Below, piece by piece: positions 25,201 to 34,300 of a DNA stretch of 44,586 nucleotides. Every line of letters starts with the position of its first letter. Position 1 is the first letter of the stretch. Origin of the DNA: a virus; the IMG/VR virus record IMGVR_UViG_3300024344_000033, positions 1 through 44,586 of that record; one strand, written 5' to 3'. The translations under genes were made by a program, and so were the position numbers. The notes under the pieces were generated by a model. It did no database searches, was not told the origin of the DNA, and was given only the letters and a program-made list of their open reading frames with translations.

Positions 25201-26747
25201 GCAACACCTGCTGAAACTGCATATCTTAAAAATCCAGTAGCACCACTATTATTTCCTTCAACAAAAGTTCCTGCACTCAGTGTGCTTGTAGGACCTTCAT
25301 TTATAGAAAGTTCTGTTATTGTTTGAATATCATAAAGTGATATATCCCATTCATTTAGATTGGCATTAGATGTACTATATGAACCTGTTTCTAATGAAGT
25401 ATCATATACTCTTGCTTGACCAATTTCTTTTCCTGGTAAATTAGCAGATCCAGGTTGTGTGGTATTAGTTCTTTGATCTCTTAAACTAACAGTATATGTA
25501 TTACCAATACCAATGGTAGGTGATCCATAAACTCTATTAAGTTTTAAAGCAGGACCAGTTTTATATTCTAATGCTTGATCTTCTAAAGTTGATGTAGTTC
25601 TAGGTTTCTTTACATCAAGATAAGTAGAAGAAATAGTTTCAATTTCATATCCACGAACATAAGCTTTTCCTTTAGATATATTATATAATGCTAAATCCTT
25701 AGAAGGAGTTCCTCCCGTATAAGTAAATTGCCCTGCTTGAAATATACCACCATTTCCTTCATTGTTATTTAAAGAATTAACAACAGAAACATCAAATGGA
25801 GTTACATAATAATCTCCAGACTCCTCATAAGTTCTACGAGCAAGTTCATCTGCAAAAGTATTATACTCTGTGTTTTGTTTTTTGGATCTTAAAACACCAT
25901 CTTCAACCTTAGCAAGTTCTACAAACGCAGAATCATCGATATCATTTAAATCTTTTTTAAATAAATTTAAAGTAATTTTTAATCTATCTGCACCAGGAGC
26001 AGAATAATTATTAAATCCCTGTGAATTATCGTTTAAAGTCTCATCAAGATCTGCAGTAATTACTTCTTCTAATATATTAAATCCTATTTTATAACTAGGA
26101 GTATTAGTATACTGATCTAAAATAAGAGTTTCCTGAGAAACATTAACAAATTGTCCACGTACAAAATATACACCATTCTCTACATGAAAGGCAGATCCTT
26201 TTCCTGATGCATTTTGTGCTATAGTAGTTGCAAAAGGAGTGCCAATAGATATTGTACTATTTCCTAAAAGTCCTGAAGAAATAGTAATGTTGGATGTTAA
26301 ATTTTCAGCATCAGAAAATATTTCTGTTTGATTGTTTGAAGTATTAGATCCTCTATAGTTTACATATAATGTAAGATTATTATTTTCCGAATCTTCAGAA
26401 GATAATACTTTATCAACCGTAGCAGTTACTCCAGAAGTTTGTCCTGTAATTGTAGAACCAACTAATTGATCAATATAAGCAGCGACAGGAACTCCTTGAA
26501 ATTCATTATTTAATTGAATACAAGTGTATTGATTTGTGAATGAAGTATTACCTGGTATTACTTTAGCACCTTCTTTAAAAAAATGTTGACCAAATTTTTC
26601 AATTTGGTTCTGCAGCATAGATTGCAGCCCAGTTAATTCCCTTGCCTGTACAGGACGTCCAGGTTTAAATAGCACCCGATAATAATCATTAGCAGGATCA
26701 AAATCATCAAAATATGGTGATACGTTTAAATTCGTTAACTGGGGCAT
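19212..26747 (-). CDS. Giant DUF4815-family tail/baseplate protein (2511 aa)
   Basis: The N-terminus MPQLTNLNVSPYFDDFDPAN and the following YRVLFKPGRPVQARELTGLQ are typical of DUF4815 phage tail proteins, and this domain appears to span roughly residues 1-600. Near 1370-1425 there is an Arg/Gln/Glu-rich stretch (ETIRRNRTGTQQRIIEDF), followed by a HYAFFDGVDVTKFV block (about 1435). The segment DPLAQSFTIEEKEGVFVTKV (about 1680) is widely shared among myovirus baseplate/fibre proteins. The C-terminal third holds Gly-rich repeats (NAGIGYTPISG, GVGTGYQVGD), a YGYLKIGDEIVSYSS module (about 2120) and a beta domain ending YVPRVRNLRVMAL. It follows gp8 by 6 nt, in the place of T4 genes 9-12, so a peripheral baseplate or fibre-attachment role is likely. 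I do not see T4 gp9 or gp10 sequence in it. Confidence 0.85.
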   Translation of the reverse strand: MPQLTNLNVSPYFDDFDPANDYYRVLFKPGRPVQARELTGLQSMLQNQIEKFGQHFFKEGAKVIPGNTSFTNQYTCIQLNNEFQGVPVAAYIDQLVGSTITGQTSGVTATVDKVLSSEDSENNNLTLYVNYRGSNTSNNQTEIFSDAENLTSNITISSGLLGNSTISIGTPFATTIAQNASGKGSAFHVENGVYFVRGQFVNVSQETLILDQYTNTPSYKIGFNILEEVITADLDETLNDNSQGFNNYSAPGADRLKITLNLFKKDLNDIDDSAFVELAKVEDGVLRSKKQNTEYNTFADELARRTYEESGDYYVTPFDVSVVNSLNNNEGNGGIFQAGQFTYTGGTPSKDLALYNISKGKAYVRGYEIETISSTYLDVKKPRTTSTLEDQALEYKTGPALKLNRVYGSPTIGIGNTYTVSLRDQRTNTTQPGSANLPGKEIGQARVYDTSLETGSYSTSNANLNEWDISLYDIQTITELSINEGPTSTLSAGTFVEGNNSGATGFLRYAVSAGVALTVTETSGNFIKNEALIFNGIVNGRVAVAVTEYGISNIKSLWGTNNGVVGINTFCADVIQTNKFSVGVATISPASGAGSISTVRSTNPLFPGTGELVKINDLVQYSDISSADRDPIMARVTSVGTDTITVAGVANVSGVVNGTLPSSALEVSDFKIVSTDFESSDDVTLYTELPKHDVSNVDLTDASISIRKVYDGETIALNRIANTLTAGENETFLPFDPERYAVFRSDGTTEELTADRLVFGSGMTTLDILNLSTATDGGNVSIITTLKKIKPVAKKKIKKRVNSIIVDKSKLEGSGIGSTSLNNGLTYGTYPYGTRVEDETISLNVPDIIRMHGVYETTTVDGTPSAPSMDLTSINSSSTTTTELIIGEYLVGQTSDAIACVAEKSDSDTITYIYKNDNIFVEGETVIFQESNVQAVISVLSESDFNISNEYFFNNGQKDTYYDYGTITRKSDFDAPTKAIKIYFESAYYDSTDTGDITTVDSYKTFDYVDEIQEVNGLANTDMIDIRPRVADYTVSEGANSPLTFAGRSFNQAGQTATNILASDESIVIDFSYYLGRIDRIFLTKDGKFQVVYGAPAEDPQLPGPIDEGIEVAQITFPAYLYNVNDATINFLEYKRFRMSDINNLESRIRNLEFYTSLSLLETNTANFFVPDSDGLNRFKSGFFVDNFETFSTQDTKFKIKNSINPKQNELRPRHYTNSVDLQFGPVVNTDATADLQFNTITGTNIRRHKDLITLDYSNVEYITQPFGSRSVSVTPFIVAYWNGILELTPESDTWVSTVRLQPRIVNREGDFAETVARMSAEEGFDAQSGLGPQLWNSWQDVWTGRRVNTNRQVGFRPHIHRTRTEGDFRVRETLSQRQVEIEETIRRNRTGTQQRIIEDFSQRESQGDRVVSRDLIPFMRSRNIELVGKQNKPSTRHYAFFDGVDVTKFVTPKLLQISMTSGTFQVGERVTISVTGAGNATWQSSEGTRPHMHFRVAQSNHKEGPYNAPTKTYGANPYNESQTVPVTYSATSTTINVDTASLASQTVGAYHGFIEPNMVVRGESSGAQATITQVRLVSDISGFFGGSFFIPPERTNFPSFTAGTKQFKLTSDVENAPTLEATSSAVDNYTAQGTLETIQETIIATRNARVITQEISDTSETSRTVGTEWQDVEVRSTQRWRWRNNGDPLAQSFTIEEKEGVFVTKVDVFFATKDDTNLPVILTIRTMSNGTPTETVVPLSEVVLDPEDITVSNDGSIASTLEFKAPVYLEGGMEYALVMLSNSAKYSVYISRVGDNDLIDNTYIANQPLLGSLFKSQNASTWDASQWEDLKFTLYRADFVESGTLELYSPELTEGNNQIPILQSNPLSLTSRSLRVGLGTTVGDSGYVIGNEFYQLGTNATGSLAGVAGTATGALNIINAGIGYTPISGSFQFNGVVMDTITGNGRGATADVYITDGVAIAATISGVGTGYQVGDVLGITTIGLNSLGRNSRFSVVSIGKTTELILENVQGNFVVGSANTMYYYNSAGAATELNSTQGGDVQVGSVNVINDGLHIKVNHQNHGMYFSKNNVKIYGVEGDNKPTKLTAAYNSGDTGSISVQDASLFSTFENVGVGTTNYGYLKIGDEIVSYSSVTSNIIGVTTRGIDDTGKLSINYAVGTPVSKYELGGVNLLRVNKTHGLSTTTAAYPNATSLDVSDAIKYDSYNIKLDMSQGGTSRNTDVGNPALYLNSTKSTGGSMIRATQNMPYEVITPMVQSVTLPTTSLTGQVVTTTSKSIDGNEIPYIQTEVTDITLNTTNYLDTPRLIASKVNEDTFLTTVEGNKSLSMTLFLNSTKSNVSPVVDGQRKNIILTSNRVNKAIKNYTTDSRVNDANTDPTACQYISKEMVLENNSTSLKVILSAHLDVDADIRVLYSINNREGLDPIFTPFPGYKNLNYKGEVISQADNDGLPDKLITKSNSSGFESASLDFKEYTFSVDDLPSFKTYRIKILLTSTNQVYVPRVRNLRVMALA

Positions 26748-26753
26748 GATTTC

Positions 26754-28307
26754 TTAGAACTGCAAGATTATTTTAATGTCTTCCTTCTGAGTGGAGGATC
26801 TGGTGATAGATGGTCTATTATCAACATAAAGAATGTTTCCTGAATACTTTTTAACTTCAGGATTTCCAATTCCATTGGTAAACTCTTGACCTAAGTAATA
26901 GGTTCTATTATTTATTACGGTAGATACACCTGTAAAGGAAGTATCAATCGATAAATTAGATCCACTAGAAGGTACAATAGTTAACGCACCTCCTGTATCT
27001 GGAGATGAAGTAAATGCATTTAAATTAAATCCATAAGTAGGTTCAGTTACCGCAGCACCTACAGTGTTAAATCCTGCAAGTGCTTTGTCCTGCCAATACT
27101 TAAGAACACCTGTAGTTTGATCGTAACTAACTACTCTTCCCGCAGCAGTTGTTCCTGTTGCAATAGTCTGAGTAACATATGCATCAGCAGTAAATGTTGC
27201 ACTACTATAACCAGCACCTGATAATCTTAAAGCACTACAAGCAGTTGCTTTATCTATTGATAATAATGATGTACTATCAAATGCTTGAGGATTACAAACA
27301 AGACCAACTCTAGCAATTTGGTTACCAGTTATAAAATCAGGATTTTCATTATCATTTTCAATTCTAGAATATAAAAGAACATTATAAGCACCAAGTTCTC
27401 TATAGATGTTTGATCCATGACCTCCAGAAGGTGAAATAATAACATCTAATACAGGTCTAGTAGTTCCAGTAGGAACACCACCAGCAACTAAATCTACACT
27501 ACCATAAGTATATCCAGATCCTTGAGTAGAAACAGTAACATCAGAAACTTTAGATGAAGAATCTATTGTAATAGTGCATTCTGCACCAGATCCATTTCCT
27601 TTGATAGGAACTTTAGTGTACACCGCATCTGCAGTACCAATACCAACTCCTGCATTACTAACAGTTACAACTTTAATAGAACCATCAACAGCGTTATCTC
27701 TAACTGCAGCATTATCAGTGCTTGTTTCCCAATCAGATGGAACAGGAATATAATCTGTTGATTCAAATTTTACAATATCACTAGGTTTAATAGTGTAAAG
27801 GTATTTCCAAAGATATCCATCTCCACTAGTACCTGCACTTCTAGGTTCTAAATCTGTAAATGTTGGTTCATCTAAAGATGGTTTACCATTTGGATTATCA
27901 GGATCAGTACCATTTCTTAAACATTCATATATCCTATAATCACTATTCACTACAAAATAAGTTGCTGCATATAAATTAGTAGCACCTGAAACAGCAGCAG
28001 TATTAGTTCTACTATAATCATTACGATACATATCGTATGTGGTTCCTGAAGTCCATTTTCTTCTAGGAACTACTCTTCTTACATCTGAAGAATTAATCTT
28101 CTTCAGAGCAACCATTGTATCCCAATAACTATCCTCCTCTTCAAAATTGTCTTTTGGAGAAGGAGGATCACTATCCCAATCAGATTGTATATCAGTAGGA
28201 TTAGGCAATCCAATGAAAGAATAATATGCGTTAGCAGTAGAAGTTACACCAGCAACAAAATTCTTTGCATTTAATATTCTAATCTGATCAGTTATAATAG
28301 CGGCCAT
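26754..28307 (-). CDS. 8: Baseplate wedge protein gp8, with inserted repeat
   Basis: This is a structural wedge subunit that in T4 binds gp7 and gp10. It has 517 residues against 334 in T4. Conserved parts are VVPRRKWTSGTTYDMYRNDY (79-98; T4 VIPRRDWGDTRYP), RIYECL (125-130), GTSGDGYLWKYLYTI (159-173; T4 EPGDGYVWEYLFEI), STDYIPVPSDWE (183-194) and the C-terminal GNILYVDNRPSI with EDIKIILQF (T4 MIYMENRPPI with EEINILFTF). An insertion at about 208-295 holds the Gly-rich repeat (GNGSGAECTI, TQGSGYTYGSVDLVAG), and another extension lies at about 345-470. It has its own AATAAATA motif 20 nt upstream and ends 6 nt before the DUF4815 gene. Confidence 0.93.
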   Translation of the reverse strand: MAAIITDQIRILNAKNFVAGVTSTANAYYSFIGLPNPTDIQSDWDSDPPSPKDNFEEEDSYWDTMVALKKINSSDVRRVVPRRKWTSGTTYDMYRNDYSRTNTAAVSGATNLYAATYFVVNSDYRIYECLRNGTDPDNPNGKPSLDEPTFTDLEPRSAGTSGDGYLWKYLYTIKPSDIVKFESTDYIPVPSDWETSTDNAAVRDNAVDGSIKVVTVSNAGVGIGTADAVYTKVPIKGNGSGAECTITIDSSSKVSDVTVSTQGSGYTYGSVDLVAGGVPTGTTRPVLDVIISPSGGHGSNIYRELGAYNVLLYSRIENDNENPDFITGNQIARVGLVCNPQAFDSTSLLSIDKATACSALRLSGAGYSSATFTADAYVTQTIATGTTAAGRVVSYDQTTGVLKYWQDKALAGFNTVGAAVTEPTYGFNLNAFTSSPDTGGALTIVPSSGSNLSIDTSFTGVSTVINNRTYYLGQEFTNGIGNPEVKKYSGNILYVDNRPSITRSSTQKEDIKIILQF

Positions 28308-28327
28308 TTTGATAGAATTTTTTTAGT

Positions 28328-28335
28328 TATTTATT
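28328..28335 (-). promoter_or_regulatory. Late promoter for gp8 and the DUF4815 gene (AATAAATA)
   Basis: AATAAATA on the minus strand lies 20 nt before the gp8 ATG. The extended sequence CCTTAATAAATAA is identical to that before gp25. Confidence 0.55.
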
Positions 28336-28348
28336 AAGGATTGATAGA

Positions 28349-31300
28349 CTATATATCCTTATACTCTTTGAATTTAAGAGGAGCATTTCTTTCTACAATT
28401 GTAGATGTGGTAATTCCACCAATTCCCCCCTCAGTATATGCAGTATAAGAATTTAATCCTGCTCTTGAAGTTAGATCAATTCTTCCCCAACTATATGTAC
28501 CATAGGAGTTAGAAGTTTCAATTCCAGCACCTCCCCATGAGAAGTCACTAGTAATTGTAGCAAACACTCTAGCACAGTAAGTAGTTCCTATACCTACACC
28601 TGAACTATTAACAGAAGAAGGTCTATTAACAATTTCATATGTATTTACAGAATATACATTATCTATAAAGGATGTTCCTATTCCTACTGTATTAGAACCA
28701 GAATCCACAGATGTAATTGAAGTACTTGCATTACCTACATTAGATCCCCTAACAACAAATATATCATTAGTTCCAATTCCACTGATTGTAACAGCAGTTC
28801 CTGTAATAGCACCTTCTCTTAAGAATGAATCTTGAGGGATATAGAAATCAAAGATCATTTGATCCTTAGAACTAATAGTAGTAGTTCCAAATCCAACGAT
28901 AACTCCTTGATCTCCACTATATGCACCTACTTGATTAATTTCTTCAACATAAGTTGGAGGACTTATAAGAACAGAAGGTACATTGGTATGAGTATATCCA
29001 ACACCAGGACTTGTAATAGCAATACCCGTCACAGTTCCTGCAGCACTAATAGTTACATTACCAAATGCTTGGGTAGTAGTACCAACACCTACAGTAGAAG
29101 CAAAACTTACTGTAGCAGTAGTATATCCCACACCTCCATCTGTAATATCAACGGATGAAATAGTTCCTGCAGCAGATACAATTGCAGTTCCTGCAGCACC
29201 AACCTTTACTCCTTGATTTAAGAATTTAACTTTATTTTGGAAAGCAAGATCAGTAGTATCTTGTCTTTCATTTTGTGGATTAAATAAAGGTCTTAATTGA
29301 TCCACATAAATTGTAGTTGATCCAATACCAACAGTCTTAGTAATATATCCAAATGGAGCGATTTGAGGTTCATATAACTCTCTATCCTTTCCTATTGGTT
29401 TTTCATTAATAATCTTATCTTCTGTTTGACGACACCATACTACAGGTCTTTCAAAACTTTCATCAGTAGTAGTTCCTGGACCATAATATGCGTTAGTGCT
29501 AACAATATCTGTAGAATCAACACTAAGAACCATTCTCTTATCTTCTTGGAGATAAGATGCTTGAGGATAATTACTCTCGATAGTTAAATTATCTCCAGTC
29601 TTAACTGTTTCAATAATTTCTCTAGCAACAACGTCTTGATCACCACTTCCTTTATAGAAGATTACTTTAGACGTATCATCCTTCTTAGGAGCTTCTGTGA
29701 AGGTAACTACGCTACCTCCATCGAAGGTATATGCTTTTCCAGGAACTTGAAGTATATCATTAATCCAAATAAGAATAACATCTTGAACATTAATTTGAGA
29801 TCCTTTAGCAGATCTGATAGAAATTAAATCTCCATTATCACTTAATTGGAATGTTTTGGTCGAACCATCAAAATCATCATCCCAGTTATCAAGCATATCA
29901 AGAAGACCAATTGACCAACCAGTAAATTCATCACTAAATGTTTCATTAATATCAAGTAAGAATTCTTTGTAACCAGAAGTTGTTGGAATACCTGTTGTAC
30001 CACCTATAGGAACCGTCAAACTTTCCCCATTTCCATAACCATATCCAGTCTCCTGAACAACGAATGATACAATACTTGATCCTTGTCCTACTACCACATC
30101 AATGGTTGCAGCAGTTCCAATTCCAGAAGAATTAGATGCATATTCTAAAGCAAGATTTGAATAAGACTCTGGATCATCAAATATAACATCTAGTGGTTTT
30201 TCTAAAGTTCCACCTCTATTGTAATAGTGAGCTAGAGTGGATATACCAGTATTTGTGATAAATGTCTTACTATCAATAACATCCAATACAGTAGCAGTGT
30301 TTGCTGCAGGATCAGTCTTACTTGCAGAATTGTTATTTGCTCTAGGAGCAATAATTGCTGCTTGGACAGATCCTAATCCAACATAGAAAGATTCTACAGT
30401 AGATATACCAATATTGACCTCAAACTGAGTAGTGCTATTAACCTTAGTTACTGGAGTTCCACCATAAGTAGGATCTGGTTTTCTAGGATAACGATGGGTA
30501 GTAGAATTACCATCCTTAGCACATGTAAAGGTTAAAGATTCAGTTGCTATCTTAATATTAGTACCAGTCTTTAAAGTATGAGATCCAATTGTCATGGTCA
30601 TAATACCTGTTGTGGCATTATAATCAGCATCAGTTACACTATACTTAACAATAGTCGAAACACCTACATTAATACTGATTGTATCTGCAGTAGTTGTTGT
30701 AATTCCTAAAGCAGTACTAAATCCAGGATCGGTAGATCTTGGATACGTATGTAAGGAACAATAATCATCCATTGCACATCTAAAGGTCAAACTATCATTA
30801 GCTAACCTAATACTTGTTGATGTAGTTAAGGAATGAGAACCAATAGTAAGAGTAGAAATTCCACTATTAGCATCGTAAGTTGCATTAGATACATCAAAGT
30901 ATACTAATGGAGATGCACCAACATTCACAGTAAATGTAGTATCTGTAGTTGCAGTAATTGCAGTATTACCGATACCAATAATTGGATCAGTAGATCTTGG
31001 ATACTTCTTCTGACTTGAATTATTATCCATAGAACAAGTAAAGATTAAAGCACTTGTTCCAATACCTACCAGATTGTCAGTAGTATAAGTATGACCAGTT
31101 CCTATAGTTAATACCAACTCACCAGTTGAGGCAGTGTAAGATGCATCTGTAACAACCGTAGATCCAATACCTGCAATTGTAATAGTACCAACACCCACAC
31201 TAACAAAGGTGTGTTCGTAGTCACCACCACTAATAACTGCACTACTTGCAGCACTTACAAATTGATGATTATAGTCTCCACCAACAATTACAGCACTTGT

Positions 31301-34300
31301 TCCAACACCTACAAAACTATGAGTATATTGATCAGCACGACCACTATAACCAACGTCCACTGTAATGGTCGTAGAATCGGTTGCAGCGATTGCAACGGAG
31401 GTATCATATGCTAAGTCCTGTCCACGAGGGTAATAGTGAGTAGAAGTACCTCCATCTAAACCACATGTAAATGCTAATCCAGTGAATACTACAACGCTTG
31501 TCTTACCACTTGTCTTGTAACCATGTGCAGTAGGAGTTGTAACAGTCATAATACCTGTCATAGTATTATAACCTACGGCACTAATTCCTAATCGTGGCGA
31601 ATAATCACAAGTAAAGGCAATACCAGAAAGACTTACTTCATTACCTAATACTAATCCATGATCTTTTGCGGTTTTTATTGTAGTAATACCCGTCACAGAG
31701 TTATATCCTACATTAGCAATAGTTCTTGGTTTGTAGAATATGTGGGGATTAGTTACAGCAGTTCCTGTAATATATCCACCCTCAATAGTAGCAGTACCAA
31801 TCGCAACAATATCTGTTCCTGTTAAACTTTCTTGCTGAATAGAAACATTAACTGTTTGGATTCCAGATCTATATCCAGAACCTGTGTTACCAATACTAAT
31901 AGACTTAACTGTTCCCGAACAACCTACAATTGCTGTTCCACCTGCAGAAATTAATGGTTGATATCCAAATCCTTCACTAGATCCAACAGAAACAATTATT
32001 CCACCGAGAGGAAGATTGGAACCATTTGGATCTGAACTAATAGAAGTAGCAGTTCCTGTAAAGACAATAGAAGAAGCAGAACCTACTTGTGAGATTGTAT
32101 AATCATAAGTACTTCCATTTCCTTGGAATATATCATTAACAAGAATTACTGTGTCAGTTTGAATTCCTGTAACATTTGCACCATTCGATTGTAATGCAAA
32201 AGTATTATCTATTCCATTAAACTTAGAGGAAACACTATCAAATACATAATTCTCTGTATATGCTTCATTTGAAGAATCAGTCTCTCCAGAACGCATGAAT
32301 GTTCTTCCTTGGAAGTGAGAACCTGTTGCTATTCCTACCCAGTCTCTAGAATCGGGAGGATTAGTTGTACTACTTAAAGGAACATTACCATAAGGTGCTT
32401 CAGCAAAAGTTAATACATTATTAACAATATTATAATTACCAAAAATCTTAGTTACTAGAGCACCTGTATCAAATCCAGATAGAGTGCTTCCTAACCATTC
32501 TCTACGTACTCTTATAAAGTTAGTACTACCAATACCAATTCCTTCAATTTTCATTATCTCAGTTGTATTTCCTGATCCAACTCTAATTAAATCAGCACCA
32601 AAGAATGAATTAATTCCACTAAATTCTATAACATTATCTACAGCAAAAGCATTTTCAGAAAGAGTAGTAGTTACTGCCGTAGATACAACAGGAGATTGTA
32701 TGATATTATCAAGAGCTAGAAGTGCCTTTGCATTCTGATTTTTAGCAATGAATAGGTGAGAAGTTCCAATACCTACACTAGTAATATCTACAGTCTCAGG
32801 AACGACGTTTAATGCCTTCTGTGCGGTCTCTGCTATCTTAAGTGTATCAGCATTAACCTTGACAATATAAAGCGTCTCTGGAAGGAATGTAGTTTCTCCA
32901 ACACCAGCAAATCCATCTGTAGCTGCTATTCCAATACCAGAAGCTGCAGATCCAACATGTCTATATGTAACCTCCTCTCCAGTAACAAAGAAGTGATCTG
33001 GGATAGTAATGGTGTCATTAGCAACACTAACAATGTTGGCATCATTTGCTAAGAAATATCTTTCAAAGATATTCTTATTATCATGAGTTAAATTAAATGC
33101 CCTCTTAATATCTCTCTCAGTACCAAAGTACTCTTCAAGACCACTAGTAATTGTAGCATTAGTAAAGGTAATTTCATCTTTATTAGCAACAACATTCTTC
33201 AAGGCATTCATGCAAGTTTTAACTTCTACATCAATACTTGCATTTGGAGTAAAGACTAATGAAACAACTCCTGTATCACTATCAATTATACTTCCAATTG
33301 TTCCTAACCCTGAAGCATTATTAACAACGACATTTCCATATTCTGTATCATATGTCGTAACAGTTTCAGAAGGATCAGCAATATAATTATCAACCACTAT
33401 AACTTCAGACATTTGATAGAAGTTATTAGTTGTGTCAGATACTTGAACTGTAAAGTATGCTGCATCATAATCATTACTATATTGTCCAATAGTAGTAATT
33501 CCAGGAGTACCAGAAGAAGAAATACTTGTTGCTCTTGCTACTATCTGAGCATGATTCATATCAACAGTAGCAATGCCAGAAGAGGACTCACTACTAATAG
33601 CAACCTGAATGGTATTAACTACACATGTCGTACCTATTCCTGCATTAGGAATAAAGTCAACTTTTAAATCTTTTCCTGAAATATAAGGATAGAAAGTTCC
33701 AAATCCTGGATCCGAATATGAACCCTGAGTTGTAGTTAATTCACCATACTCCAGTAGATCAACAGTAGATCCATCATGAATTACGTTGAGTTCGGTAAAC
33801 TCCCATTCAGTTTTATTAAATCCTTCATCAGCAGCGATATCAGGAGTAATTTCAACTAGAACCTTAACAGAACGATATGTGCTTGCAATTCCTACAACTG
33901 TTGTCTGAGTTCCTGATGGAACTTTAACACTTGAAGTATTAATATCAGCAATACCTCCTAAAGCAGTGCTACCAATACCAAGATAATTATCATTTAAATT
34001 AAATGCCAAAGCAGTAATATCATAATCATTAACAGAAGATTTTGTAGGATAGAATAGTAATTTACCTTCTGACCCTGCAATTTGGAAATCAAATGAACCT
34101 TGATCATAAGCAGATTCAACTCTTCCATATTGATTCATATAACCAAATGTTCCATCATGAAGCAGAGTAACCAACATCAACTGTCTTTGTTGAGTATATC
34201 TCTTGTCTATAACATAAGTAATATATTTTTGTGCTCTTATATCATCTAATCTAAATGTATTAGCAACACTGTACTTGGTTGCTCTTGGATTACTATTGAA

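Noticed and set aside
28832-29158. Plus-strand open frame of 108 codons rich in Ser, Asn, Thr and Cys
   Set aside because: It is a shadow of the repeat-rich gp7-like gene; its composition follows from the repeated GIGT-type codons on the other strand.
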